This document shows, one piece after another, positions 26,179-35,509 of a stretch of DNA of 52,291 nucleotides (its first letter is position 1; each line of letters starts with the position of its first letter). The stretch is from NCBI RefSeq assembly GCF_028745735.1, contig NZ_JAQZSM010000025.1, positions 1 through 52,291 of the forward strand, in the 5' to 3' direction. Under the pieces are notes generated by a model. The model saw nothing but the letters and a program-made list of their open reading frames with translations. It did not search any database and had not been told where the DNA came from. A program made the position numbers and the translations under genes. This DNA comes from Roseinatronobacter alkalisoli (GTDB lineage Bacteria; Pseudomonadota; Alphaproteobacteria; Rhodobacterales; Rhodobacteraceae).

Positions 26179-27720
26179 TCAGCCCAGACCGCTTCGTGAC
26201 GATCTGCGGTCCCGCGCCTTGCGTCGGAAATCCCGGCCCGCGACATACAGGGTCCAGGCCAGCAGCAGGGCCGCAAGGGCCAGAACAGTTCCGGCAAGCG
26301 GGCGCTCCAGAATGGCGGTGAAGTCCCCCCGTGCCAGAACCATGGCCCGGCGGAACTGCGTCTCTACCAGCGGTCCCAGCACGAAACCCAGCAGCAGCGG
26401 CGCTGCAGGCAAAGCGGCAAGGCGCATGACATAGCCCAGAACACCGAAGCCCAGCACCATCAGCACATCAGCCGGATTGGCGCGCACGCTGTATGCCCCG
26501 ATGCAGACAAAGACCAGAATCGCCGGGTAGAGGTAGTGATATGGCACCAGCAGCAGCCGCACCCACAGCCCGATCAGCGGCAGGTTCAGCACCACAAGCA
26601 ACAGGTTGCCGATCCAGAAACTCATCACCAGACCCCAGAACAGGGACGGCTGTTGCGAAATCAAGGTGGGGCCGGGCTGGATGCCATGTACCATCAATGC
26701 ACCCAGCATCAGCGCCATTGTCGCGCTGCCCGGAATGCCCAGCGTCAGCGTCGGAATGAACGCTGTCTGGTCGGCGGCGTTGTTTGCGCTTTCAGGGGCA
26801 ACGACCCCTTCGATCGCGCCATTTCCAAACCGCTCAGGTGTCGATGACACGCGCCGTTCAACCGCATAGGCCATGAAGGACGCAATGGACGGTCCCGTTC
26901 CGGGCAATGCCCCGAAGAAAGAGCCGATGGCAGAGCCGCGCAACCCCGGTTTCCAGGACCGGCGCCAGTCTTCGCGGGTGGGAATCATGTTGCGCAGTTT
27001 TGCGCTGGAACTGTCGATCCTGGCGTCGCGTGTCGCGCCCACGGATGTCAGGATCTCACCTACCCCGAACAGGCCCATCGCCAGCGCGGCAATACCAAAA
27101 CCGTCCAGAAGACTCATGGACCCGAAGGTATAGCGTGCAGCGCCGCTCTGGCTGTCAATGCCGACAGTCGCGATCAGCATGCCCAGCACAACCATCGACA
27201 GCCCTTTTGACGGCGACGCATTCGTAATTGTCGAGGCCGCGACAAGTCCCAGAACCATCAGCGCAAAATAGTCAGCGGGTCCGAACCGCAACGCATATTC
27301 CGCGATCAGCGGCGAAAACAGACTAAGAATGATGATGCCGATCGACCCGCCGACGAACGACGCGATCGTCGTCATGAACAGCGCGACACCGGCCCGGCCT
27401 TGCTGCGCCATGGGATAGCCGTCAAGACAAGTCACCGCCGCCGAGGTGGCCCCGGGAATATTCAGCAGGATCGATGCGGTGGAGCCGCCATAAGTGGTCC
27501 CGTAATAAATGCCCGCAAGCATGATAAGCGCGGAAGTCGGGTCCAGATAGAAGGTAATCGGGAACAGCATCGAAATCGCGGCCAGCGGACCCACACCAGG
27601 GATGACCCCGATGAACGTGCCAAGAAAGACCCCCGCGAAGCAGTAGAACAGGTTCCAGGGTGTGATCGCCGTTTCAAGCCCCAGCGCGAGATTTGCGAGA
27701 AGTTCCATCAGAAGCGCCAA
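26179..27720 (-). CDS. tctA: Tripartite tricarboxylate transporter large permease (TctA), second copy
   Basis: A 513-residue polytopic permease with the TctA signatures IGVIPGVGPLAAISMLFP (about residues 37-54), ALIMLAGIYYGTTYGG and the second-half GALPGTGPSIASFMAY. The C-terminus ends in a short basic cytoplasmic tail. It overlaps the tctB stop by 13 bp, so the two are translated together. It is the same family as the copy at 8876 but differs clearly, arguing against recent duplication. Confidence 0.93.
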   Translation of the reverse strand: MALLMELLANLALGLETAITPWNLFYCFAGVFLGTFIGVIPGVGPLAAISMLFPITFYLDPTSALIMLAGIYYGTTYGGSTASILLNIPGATSAAVTCLDGYPMAQQGRAGVALFMTTIASFVGGSIGIIILSLFSPLIAEYALRFGPADYFALMVLGLVAASTITNASPSKGLSMVVLGMLIATVGIDSQSGAARYTFGSMSLLDGFGIAALAMGLFGVGEILTSVGATRDARIDSSSAKLRNMIPTREDWRRSWKPGLRGSAIGSFFGALPGTGPSIASFMAYAVERRVSSTPERFGNGAIEGVVAPESANNAADQTAFIPTLTLGIPGSATMALMLGALMVHGIQPGPTLISQQPSLFWGLVMSFWIGNLLLVVLNLPLIGLWVRLLLVPYHYLYPAILVFVCIGAYSVRANPADVLMVLGFGVLGYVMRLAALPAAPLLLGFVLGPLVETQFRRAMVLARGDFTAILERPLAGTVLALAALLLAWTLYVAGRDFRRKARDRRSSRSGLG

Positions 27721-28157
27721 TCAAAAGCAGGAATGGTCAGCCCAAGACCAAGGATGAAGATGGACCATGTCAGCAGCGCCATTGCCCCGGCAAGGACCGC
27801 CGCACGCGTGAGCGACAGATTGGATTCGGCGAATGTCGCGATGAAGGTTGTCGCGAAAACTGTCGGAACAAAGCCGACTGACCGGATCATGACCGCGAAG
27901 CTCAGGACGCTGGCGGACAGGAAAATCAGCGGGCGAACACGGACGTGGACTGTTTTCCCGCGCCGCGCCAGCGCCGGAATGGCGATAAGAAGGCCAAACA
28001 CCACAAGGATTGTGCCAAGCGTAGCGGGCATCATTCCCGGACCCATGCGCGTCAATGTGCCTGTTGCATAGGTCGCAAGCGCATAGAGTGCCGCCGCACC
28101 CCCCATTGTGCTTATTACCAATCCGGCAACGATATCACGATAGTCTCGATCGAGCAC
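27708..28157 (-). CDS. tctB: Tripartite tricarboxylate transporter small subunit (TctB), second copy
   Basis: A 149-residue membrane protein with about four hydrophobic segments; RMGPGMMPATLG near residue 34 is the TctB signature. A GTG start at 28157 is preferred: GGGAGGGG lies three bases before it, and the first residues VLDRDYRDIVAGL match the usual TctB beginning. The upstream ATG at 28211 in the same frame has no ribosome binding site. The stop overlaps the tctA start by 13 bp. Confidence 0.8.
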   Translation of the reverse strand: MLDRDYRDIVAGLVISTMGGAAALYALATYATGTLTRMGPGMMPATLGTILVVFGLLIAIPALARRGKTVHVRVRPLIFLSASVLSFAVMIRSVGFVPTVFATTFIATFAESNLSLTRAAVLAGAMALLTWSIFILGLGLTIPAFDWRF

Positions 28158-28321
28158 TTTCCCCTCCCTGCGGTACGGCACCACTGTCTGATCTGCGGAG
28201 TGTCGAGCCATACGTATTTTTTCACAACAGTCTAAACTTGGGGCGGCCATAACAAGAAGTTGGCCTCGGAACATGCGACAGGCAGCTTGCCTGCCCCTGC
28301 ATCCTGCGCCAGACTTGCGCT

Positions 28322-28735
28322 ATGGAACAGGATCTGGAAAATGCAGGATGGCGACCGGAAACCGATGACGGCTTCGTCGGGCATGTGGGCGGCTTGTGGC
28401 GCCGCGACATCAACGGCCGGATGCAGATGGCGTTTATCGCCCGCCCTTTTCACGCCAACCGCAACGGCGTGGTGCATGGCGGGATGCTGATGACCTTTGT
28501 TGACCGCGCGTTCGGGCAGTTCGCGCGGGTCACAACGGGGGCAACACGCGGGGCCACTATAAGCCTGAACCATAATTTCCTGGCGCCAGTCAGGATCGGT
28601 GATCTTGTTGAAATAGAACCGGAAATCGTAAAAGTGACCACGCGCCTGGTGTTTGTCGCGGGCACCGCCCATGTGGCAGACGCCTCGGTCATTTCTGCCC
28701 AAGGCATCTTTCGTGTGTCCCACAGCCCGCGTTAG
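28322..28735 (+). CDS. PaaI-like hotdog thioesterase
   Basis: A 137-residue hotdog-fold protein. The active-site helix segment NRNGVVHGGMLMTFVDRAFG has the Asn/His-Gly-Gly and Asp pattern of the PaaI/4HBT thioesterase group. It would hydrolyse acyl-CoA esters to release CoA, a common safety valve in CoA-dependent catabolism. It is divergent from tctB and convergent with the acyl-CoA synthetase gene, whose stop is 6 bp away. A thioesterase beside a synthetase suggests control of CoA sequestration; the acyl specificity is unknown. Confidence 0.83.
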   Translation: MEQDLENAGWRPETDDGFVGHVGGLWRRDINGRMQMAFIARPFHANRNGVVHGGMLMTFVDRAFGQFARVTTGATRGATISLNHNFLAPVRIGDLVEIEPEIVKVTTRLVFVAGTAHVADASVISAQGIFRVSHSPR

Positions 28736-28741
28736 TGCAGG

Positions 28742-30823
28742 TCAGTCCGCCAGCACGATCAGCCCGTCCGCAGCCGCCACGCCCTGCCCGTCCTGCATCA
28801 CGAACAAGGGGTTGATCTCTGCTTCCTGCAAGCGGGCGCCAAGCGCTGCGCCCATCCGCGCCAAAGCCTCTATCGCAGCGACAAGCGCATCCACATCATG
28901 CGCCGGCCCGCCACGATAGCCGTCCAGCAAAGGCTTGACGCGCAGTTCGTCAACCATGGCGCGCGCATCGCCTTCGGCAAGCGGAAGCAGCCGCAAGGTG
29001 CTGTCGCCCGACAGCTCTGCCTGAACCCCGCCTGCGCCCAGCAGGACCAGCGGCCCCAGTTGCGGATCATGGCGGAAACCAAGAATCATCTCCATCCCGC
29101 CGCGCAGCATCGCCTGCACCAGATAGCCCTCGGGTTCTGGCAGGTTCCGGGCGGCCAGCGTCGCCGCCATCTCTGTCAGGGCCGCGCCGACATTGTCTGC
29201 TGACAGCCCGACGCGGACACCGCCGACATCCGATTTATGGGCAATCTCGCGCGACAGAACCTTCAGCACCACCGGGCCACCCAGCTTGCGGGCCGCCTTT
29301 ATCGCTTCATCTGCCGTCCTGACGACATGGCTTGCGGCCCCGCTCAGACCGAAAGCGTCGAAAAGCGCGCGCGCCTCCGCCTCGTTCAGGGTGCCGACGG
29401 GCAGGTCATCGGGCACAGAAACATTGTCCTGCAACGCCAACGGTGCGCCGACCGGCCCTGACCTGAGCGCCGCTTTCAGCACTGTTGCGCAGGTTTCTGG
29501 CGCGGCGAAGGCAGGGACACCTTCACGGTTGAGCAATTCGACAATATGCGGCGCATGTGGGCTGACATAGGCGATCAGGGGCTTATCGCTTTGGGCAGCG
29601 CCTGCGCGAATGGCACCGACGGCCACATCTGGCCGCGCCAGGGCGGACGAACCGACCACGACCACCACCCCGTCAATCCCGTCGGATGCAAGCAAGGCTT
29701 CAGTCGCAGCTGTCATGATGGCCGGTTCAACGCCCGCAAGCGTCACATCAACCGGGTTGCCGGTCATGGGCGCATCCTGTCCCAGAAGACCCGCCAGAAC
29801 GGCACCGGTCCTGTCGTCAAGTTCCGGCACATCCAACCCCAGAATACCACAATTATCCGCGACAAGGCTACCAGCCCCCCCGGTGGAGGTCAGGATGGCA
29901 ATACGTTTGCCGGGCAACTCACGCTTGCTGGCCAGCATGGCCGGCAGGTCCAGCAAATCGCTGAAGGTTTCGGCCCGAATGGCACCGACCTGCCGGAACA
30001 ATGCATCATAAACGCGGTCTTCGCCCGCCATGGCCCCGGTATGCGACACAGCAGCCCGCGCCCCGGATTCAGAGCGTCCAACCTTATAGACAACCAACGG
30101 TTTACCAGCACTGCGCGCAGTCAGGGCTGCATGACGGAATTTTTCGACCGAACGAATACCTTCTATATAGGCAACGATGACTGTGGTTGTATCATCTGTC
30201 GCATAGGCTTCGATCAGATCGGCAATATCGATATCGGCCTCATTGCCCGTAGACGCCAGCTTGCAAAAGCCGATACCGCGCGCCGCGCCGCGCGACAGAA
30301 GCGCGCCAAGGATGCCACCGCTTTGCGAGGCAACCGAAATCCCGCCCTTGGGAATGTTGTCGCCCTCCAGCGCGCCGCTTGCTGACAGTACAATGCCGCG
30401 TGTCAGATCCATGGCACCGATGGTGTTTGGCCCCAGCAACCGCATATCCCCGGCGGCTGCGCGCAACCCCTCCTGCCGCCTGCGCCCCTCTTCGCCTGCT
30501 TCGCCATAGCCACTGGCCAATACAATTGCGACCCGGCACCCTTTTGCCGCCAGATCACGGACCGCCGCTTCTGCGCGCTCCACGCCCAGAAGCACGATGG
30601 CAACATCAGGCGCGCCCGGCAGATCCGCCACGCTGGCAAAGCAAGGCAACCCTTCGATTTCATCCGCGCGCGGGTTTATAGGCCAGATTTTCCCCTGAAA
30701 TCCGTGCTTGAGCAGATAATTGACCGGTCGGCCACCGGTTTTGTTCGGGTCGGCCGATGCCCCTACAACCGCGACGCTTTCCGGCATCCAAAGCGCATCG
30801 AGTGCCGAGTTCTGTTGTGTCAT
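28742..30823 (-). CDS. NDP-forming acyl-CoA synthetase, second copy
   Basis: A 693-residue one-chain NDP-forming acyl-CoA synthetase. The CoA-binding domain opens with VAVVGASADPNKTGGRP, the phospho-histidine segment is VSHTGAMAG (His about 261), and an ATP-grasp domain occupies the last 230 residues (GPVVLKVLS, HKSDVGGVRVG). The start at 30823 is set by GGAGAG seven bases upstream and by an ATGA overlap with the FadJ-like gene; the longer frame upstream is inside that gene. It is last in the acyl-CoA dehydrogenase - FadJ - synthetase operon, so the full activation/beta-oxidation route for some acid is encoded together. It is only distantly similar to the copy at 2853. Confidence 0.88.
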   Translation of the reverse strand: MTQQNSALDALWMPESVAVVGASADPNKTGGRPVNYLLKHGFQGKIWPINPRADEIEGLPCFASVADLPGAPDVAIVLLGVERAEAAVRDLAAKGCRVAIVLASGYGEAGEEGRRRQEGLRAAAGDMRLLGPNTIGAMDLTRGIVLSASGALEGDNIPKGGISVASQSGGILGALLSRGAARGIGFCKLASTGNEADIDIADLIEAYATDDTTTVIVAYIEGIRSVEKFRHAALTARSAGKPLVVYKVGRSESGARAAVSHTGAMAGEDRVYDALFRQVGAIRAETFSDLLDLPAMLASKRELPGKRIAILTSTGGAGSLVADNCGILGLDVPELDDRTGAVLAGLLGQDAPMTGNPVDVTLAGVEPAIMTAATEALLASDGIDGVVVVVGSSALARPDVAVGAIRAGAAQSDKPLIAYVSPHAPHIVELLNREGVPAFAAPETCATVLKAALRSGPVGAPLALQDNVSVPDDLPVGTLNEAEARALFDAFGLSGAASHVVRTADEAIKAARKLGGPVVLKVLSREIAHKSDVGGVRVGLSADNVGAALTEMAATLAARNLPEPEGYLVQAMLRGGMEMILGFRHDPQLGPLVLLGAGGVQAELSGDSTLRLLPLAEGDARAMVDELRVKPLLDGYRGGPAHDVDALVAAIEALARMGAALGARLQEAEINPLFVMQDGQGVAAADGLIVLAD

Positions 30824-32868
30824 TTCTTCTCTCCAATTTCCACGCTCAATGCGCGCAGATCTCCTGTGCGACGACGTGATCCTGCATGTTCTGCGAATTG
30901 CGCGCAGGCTTGCGCCAGATGTTCCGGATTCTGCTGCCGTGCCCAATGTACCGGTCCGCCCAGCCACCGCGGAAAGCCGTAGCCGTTTACCAGCACCACA
31001 TCGACATCACCGGCCCGCAGCGCAACACCGTCCTGCACAACCAGCGCGGCCTCGTTCACGATGGCGGCGAGCGCGCGCAGCTGAATTTCCTCGGATGACA
31101 GGCTTTTGCGCAAAATCCCCTTCTCGGCTGAGGCCGCAAGGATCAGCGCTTCTACTGCGGGATCGGGGGTTTTCCGGCCCTCTGCGTCATAAAGGTAATA
31201 TCCCGCACCGGTTTTCCGCCCAAGCCGCCCGGCTTCGCACAGGCGGTCGGGGATATGCACATAGCGATCCGCCGGGTCACGTGCAGCGGCCATTTGCTTG
31301 CGCATGCGCCAAGCGATATCAAGCCCGGAAAGATCGGCCACGGCAAACGGACCCATCGCAAAGCCGAACGCCTCCAGGGCCGCGTCAACGTCTTGCGGCA
31401 AGGCCCCGTCCTCGATCATGAATTCACACGCCATGCGGTATGCCGCATAAATGCGGTTTCCGATGAAACCAAAAGCGTTTGCTGCCTCCACCGGTTGCTT
31501 GCCCAACATGCGCGCAACAGCAAGGCCCGTCGCCATCGCATCGTCACTGCTGCTGGCACCACGCACGATTTCCAGCAACTTCATGATATGCGCCGGGCTG
31601 AAGAAATGCAGGCCGATCACGCGCTCCGGGCGCGATATTTCCGCTGCCATACGGTCGATATCAAGATACGACGTGTTCGTTGCCAGAATGGCGTCTGGTT
31701 CCACAATGCAATCAAGCGCGCGAAACAACGCCTCCTTGACCTGCTGATCCTCAAACACCGCTTCAATGACCAGATCGCAGGGGGCAAGCGCTGCAAGATC
31801 GGTTGCTATGCGCAAGGCATCGCGCGCGGCCTGCGCCTGCGCAGGTCGCATGCGGCCCCGTTTCACGCCACTTGCCAGCGCGGCCTCTATCCGTTCGACA
31901 CCCTGTTGCAGGGCCGCTGCATTCGTATCCACCAGAATCACGGGTTTTCCGGCTTGAAGGATCGCAGCGGCAATTCCTGCCCCCATTGTGCCACTGCCAA
32001 TCACCCCGAACAGCGAAACAGGCAGGGGTTTGGCCACCCGGTCAGGCATGCCCCGCGCGGCGTCGCGTTCGGCAAAGAATATGTGTCGCAGGGCCTTCGC
32101 CTCGGGGGCGGTGCGCAACATCTGAAATGTCGCGCGTTCTGCGGCCAACCCTTGCGCGGCGGGCACGTCACCGGCCGCGCGGATATGGTGGATTGCGGCC
32201 AGAACATGCGGGCGTGCCCGGCGCGACGCGCGCGCCGCTGCCGCTTCCACGTCATCCGCTTGCGGCACATCCATATCGATCACGCGCCGCTTGATACCGG
32301 CCATGTCCTGCGCGCGTTCCACCGCGACGCGGCGCAGATCACGGGGTGCGACTGCATCCACCATACCCAGTGCAAGGGCTTCTTCAGCGCCGATCCGCGT
32401 TGCATTTGCGATTAGCTGTATCGCCTTAGCCTTGCCGACAAGCCGCGGCAGTTTCTGCGTGCCGCCCGCACCCGGAATGATGCCCAGTGCGGTTTCCGGC
32501 AGTCCGACCACTGTGCCGGGCGCGGCAATCCGCGCGTCGCAGCCAAGCGCCAGTTCATACCCGCCCCCAAGCGCCGCACCATGCAGCGCGGCCACAAAAG
32601 GTTTCGACGCCTGTTCAATAGCCGCGATGACCTGCGGCATCTGGGGCGGGCCAAGCGGCAGATCGAATTCGCGGATATCCGAACCGGAGATAAAACTGCG
32701 CCCTGCCCCGATCAACACGGCCCCTGTCAGATCGCTGTCGGATTCGACCTGCGCAATCGCAGCCAGCAATCCCTTGCGGATGTCATGTGAACCCGCATTC
32801 ACCGGCGGATTGTCGATCACAAGAACAGCAATGCTGCCATCGCGTTCGAAACGAACCTGCCCTGCCAT
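30820..32868 (-). CDS. FadJ-like bifunctional enoyl-CoA hydratase / 3-hydroxyacyl-CoA dehydrogenase
   Basis: A 682-residue fusion. The N-terminal crotonase domain (about residues 1-190) keeps both hydratase glutamates, in GGYELAL and GLPETALG. The dehydrogenase part starts at FGVIGSGTMGAGIAAAI (about residue 297), the catalytic His is in GLHFFSPAHIMK, and the helical C-terminal 3HCDH domain follows twice. It converts trans-2-enoyl-CoA to 3-ketoacyl-CoA with NAD. Its start shares one base with the acyl-CoA dehydrogenase stop, and its stop overlaps the synthetase start. Of the three crotonase domains in this window it is the only one with a complete hydratase active site. Confidence 0.92.
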   Translation of the reverse strand: MAGQVRFERDGSIAVLVIDNPPVNAGSHDIRKGLLAAIAQVESDSDLTGAVLIGAGRSFISGSDIREFDLPLGPPQMPQVIAAIEQASKPFVAALHGAALGGGYELALGCDARIAAPGTVVGLPETALGIIPGAGGTQKLPRLVGKAKAIQLIANATRIGAEEALALGMVDAVAPRDLRRVAVERAQDMAGIKRRVIDMDVPQADDVEAAAARASRRARPHVLAAIHHIRAAGDVPAAQGLAAERATFQMLRTAPEAKALRHIFFAERDAARGMPDRVAKPLPVSLFGVIGSGTMGAGIAAAILQAGKPVILVDTNAAALQQGVERIEAALASGVKRGRMRPAQAQAARDALRIATDLAALAPCDLVIEAVFEDQQVKEALFRALDCIVEPDAILATNTSYLDIDRMAAEISRPERVIGLHFFSPAHIMKLLEIVRGASSSDDAMATGLAVARMLGKQPVEAANAFGFIGNRIYAAYRMACEFMIEDGALPQDVDAALEAFGFAMGPFAVADLSGLDIAWRMRKQMAAARDPADRYVHIPDRLCEAGRLGRKTGAGYYLYDAEGRKTPDPAVEALILAASAEKGILRKSLSSEEIQLRALAAIVNEAALVVQDGVALRAGDVDVVLVNGYGFPRWLGGPVHWARQQNPEHLAQACAQFAEHAGSRRRTGDLRALSVEIGEKK

Positions 32869-34019
32869 TATGCGGGCCTCTGGCTGAATCGCCGTTCAAA
32901 TACATGTTCGGCAATGCGATTTTTCAGCATCTCGGTCGACCCGCCCGCAATCTGCCAGCCGCGTGTGCGCTTGACGCAGTATTCCACCAGACTTTCGGTC
33001 GAATACCCATAAGCCCCCATGGCCTGCATCGCGGCATTTGCCACCTCGAACCCGGCCTCGTTGCAGGCCAGCTTGGCAACAGCAGTATTGAACGCACAGG
33101 GCAAGCCGTTTTCATCGCCATCGCGCGCAGCGCGATAAAGCAACATCTGCGCGGCTTCCAACTTGACGATCATTTCGGCAAATTGCCATTGCAGGCCCTG
33201 AAACTCGCATAACGGGCGCCCGAACTGGCTGCGCATGGTCACATGTCGGCGCGCAACCTCATAAGCGTGACGCCCCAGCGCCAGCGCGCGCGCGGCATTG
33301 CCGATCCGTTCAACATTGAACCCCGCAATCTGCTTCTTGAACCCGCCTTCGCCAAGCAGCACATTATCCGCCGGGATGCGGCAATCCGAAAAATACAGTG
33401 GGCACCATTCTTCGCCACTCATGAACGGGGCTGGCTGACCAATGGTGAATCCCGGCGTGCCACGTTCAACAAGCACTGAGCCGATGCCACCGGTTCCCGG
33501 CCCGAAGCGGACATATATCAGAAACAAATCGGCATGCGGACTATGCGTTGAAAAGACTTTCGCACCGTTGAGGAGATAGTCATCCCCGTCCTTGCGCGCT
33601 GTGGTTTTCAACTCCGTCACGGCGGAACCCGCGTCCGGCTCGCTCATGCCAAGCGAGATCAGCTTCTTGCCCGTCAGAAGATCAGGCAGCCACCGCGCCT
33701 TCTGGGCAGGGGTGGCGAATTCCGCGAAGGTGCGGATCGGCCCGAAATTTCCTGCCTGCACGACATCTGCACTTTTGGGGCAGACCATCGCGAGTTCCTG
33801 AATGGTGATGACGGCATCCATCAGACTGCCACCAACGCCCCCATCTTCTTCGCGAATGGTAATGCCAAGCATCCCCATATCCGACAGCCTGGCCGCCACA
33901 TCCCAAGGATAGTCACGGGTATGGGCACGTTGCAGCGCGCCATTGGTCAACTCTCCTTCGGCAAACCGGCGAACGGCCTGCGCAAGTTCGGCCTGCTCGG
34001 GGGTAAGTCCATTTGTCAT
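32868..34019 (-). CDS. Acyl-CoA dehydrogenase
   Basis: A 383-residue flavin-dependent acyl-CoA dehydrogenase with all three domains; LISLGMSEPDAGSAVTELKTTA is the FAD-contact loop and FGRPLCEFQGLQWQFAEM the C-terminal helix segment. The usual catalytic-Glu site of medium/short-chain enzymes reads IAGGSTE, with Gly where Glu is expected. A Glu in the earlier helix (NVERIGNAA) sits where isovaleryl-CoA and long-chain enzymes place their base. Branched or unusual acyl groups are therefore possible. It is the first gene of the operon, with a palindrome upstream at 34111-34129. Confidence 0.9.
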   Translation of the reverse strand: MTNGLTPEQAELAQAVRRFAEGELTNGALQRAHTRDYPWDVAARLSDMGMLGITIREEDGGVGGSLMDAVITIQELAMVCPKSADVVQAGNFGPIRTFAEFATPAQKARWLPDLLTGKKLISLGMSEPDAGSAVTELKTTARKDGDDYLLNGAKVFSTHSPHADLFLIYVRFGPGTGGIGSVLVERGTPGFTIGQPAPFMSGEEWCPLYFSDCRIPADNVLLGEGGFKKQIAGFNVERIGNAARALALGRHAYEVARRHVTMRSQFGRPLCEFQGLQWQFAEMIVKLEAAQMLLYRAARDGDENGLPCAFNTAVAKLACNEAGFEVANAAMQAMGAYGYSTESLVEYCVKRTRGWQIAGGSTEMLKNRIAEHVFERRFSQRPA

Positions 34020-34110
34020 CGGATGACACTCCTTCTATGGCCGTGGGATTGGTGGTGCGACACACTGGCCGGGGCATACGAAGACAAATCCGAACAGTAT
34101 GAAAGCGACA

Positions 34111-34129
34111 TTATGTTGCAATGACATAA
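34111..34129. promoter_or_regulatory. Palindromic operator candidate for the beta-oxidation operon
   Basis: TTATGT (34111-34116) and ACATAA (34124-34129) form a perfect 6-bp inverted repeat with a 7-base spacer, about 90 bases upstream of the acyl-CoA dehydrogenase start. The minus strand has TTGCAA overlapping it, a possible -35. The binding regulator is not encoded next to it. Confidence 0.4.
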
Positions 34130-34155
34130 CCGGGGGTTAGTCTTGAGGGGCGGGT

Positions 34156-35358
34156 TCAGACCCGCTCCAACGCGATCGCGATGCCCTGCCCGACACCGAT
34201 ACACATCATCGACAGCGAAAGGCGGCCACCTGTTCTGGCAAGTTCCAGGGCCGCTGTCCCGGTGATCCGCGCACCCGACATTCCCAAGGGGTGACCCAAC
34301 GCAATCGCGCCGCCATTGGGGTTTACACGCGCGTCATCATCCGCAATTCCCAGCCCGCGCAACGTTGCCAACCCCTGACTGGCAAAGGCCTCGTTCAACT
34401 CGATCACGTCGAAATCTGACTGGGACAGACCAAGGCGCGCCATCAGCTTCCGGGATGCAGGCACAGGCCCGAAACCCATGATGCGGGGCGCAACACCTGC
34501 TGTGGCACCGCCAAGAATGCGGGCAATCGGGGTCAGTCCGTGGCGCTTTGCTGCGGCTTTAGACGCGATAATCAGCGCCGCAGCCCCGTCATTGACGCCC
34601 GATGCATTGCCTGCGGTCACGGATCCACCCTTGCGAAACGGCGCCTTGAGCGCGGCCAGCGCGTCAAGTGTCGTTTCCGGGCGGGGGTGTTCGTCCGTGT
34701 CTACATTATGTACGGCACCTTTGCGCTGCGGGATCGCGACCGGCGTTATCTCGCTGGCAAGGCGGCCATTCTGCATCGCGACCCCTGCCTTTTGCTGCGA
34801 ACGCAGGGCAAAGGCATCCTGATCCGCGCGCGAAATGCCAAAATCTTCGGCAACATTCTCCGCTGTTTCGGGCATGGACTCGACGCCATACTGGGCCTGC
34901 ATCAGCGGGTTGACGAAACGCCAGCCGATGGTGGTGTCGTGAATTTCGGCCGAACGCGCAAAAGCCGAACCAGCCTTGGGCAGCACGAAAGGCGCGCGCG
35001 ACATGGATTCGACACCGCCTGCGATGACCAGCTCAGTCTCGCGCGAGCGAATGCCGCGCGCGGCTGTCAGGACCGCATCCATGCCAGAACCGCAAAGCCG
35101 GTTAATTGTCGTTCCCGGCACGGTCTCCGGAAGCCCCGCCAGAAGTGCGGACATGCGCGCAACATTCCGGTTGTCCTCGCCTGCCTGATTGGCGCAGCCA
35201 AAGACAACTTCGTCCACGGCGGACCAGTCAATGCTGTGGCGTGCCATCAACGCCCGGATCGGAACCGCCCCAAGATCATCAGCCCTGACAGACGACAACA
35301 CACCGCCATAGCGACCAACAGGTGTGCGGATATAGTCGCAGATATAGGCGTCTGTCAT
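34156..35358 (-). CDS. Acetyl-CoA acyltransferase (thiolase)
   Basis: A 400-residue degradative thiolase of the 3-oxoadipyl/3-ketoacyl-CoA thiolase type. Active-site residues are Cys89 (RLCGSGMD), His356 (ALGHPLG) and Cys386 (CIGVGQG). ATG 35358 is preferred over the in-frame ATG at 35364 because GGAGG is eight bases away from the former but only two from the latter. It would cleave the 3-ketoacyl-CoA made by the FadJ-like enzyme, completing one cycle. It is upstream of, and in the same direction as, the acyl-CoA dehydrogenase operon, with a 136-bp gap containing a palindrome. Confidence 0.9.
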   Translation of the reverse strand: MTDAYICDYIRTPVGRYGGVLSSVRADDLGAVPIRALMARHSIDWSAVDEVVFGCANQAGEDNRNVARMSALLAGLPETVPGTTINRLCGSGMDAVLTAARGIRSRETELVIAGGVESMSRAPFVLPKAGSAFARSAEIHDTTIGWRFVNPLMQAQYGVESMPETAENVAEDFGISRADQDAFALRSQQKAGVAMQNGRLASEITPVAIPQRKGAVHNVDTDEHPRPETTLDALAALKAPFRKGGSVTAGNASGVNDGAAALIIASKAAAKRHGLTPIARILGGATAGVAPRIMGFGPVPASRKLMARLGLSQSDFDVIELNEAFASQGLATLRGLGIADDDARVNPNGGAIALGHPLGMSGARITGTAALELARTGGRLSLSMMCIGVGQGIAIALERV

Positions 35359-35509
35359 GCTCATGTCCTCCGTCTTGGGCCTTATGTCTAGCGGGTTTCG
35401 GCAAAGGGCGACAACGGACAAGGGATTCGCATTGCCAAAGAAATTATCAGGTCAGCCGACAATAAAACTGTGGGATACAAGCATAAGTCTGGCTGAACAG
35501 GAAAAACCG

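Noticed and set aside
28158-28274. Longer N-terminus for the second TctB from upstream ATG codons
   Set aside because: No ribosome binding site there; a strong one precedes the GTG at 28157, which also gives the family N-terminus.
31255-32415. Long plus-strand open frame opposite the FadJ-like gene
   Set aside because: It is antisense to an enzyme with intact catalytic motifs and shows no family features of its own.
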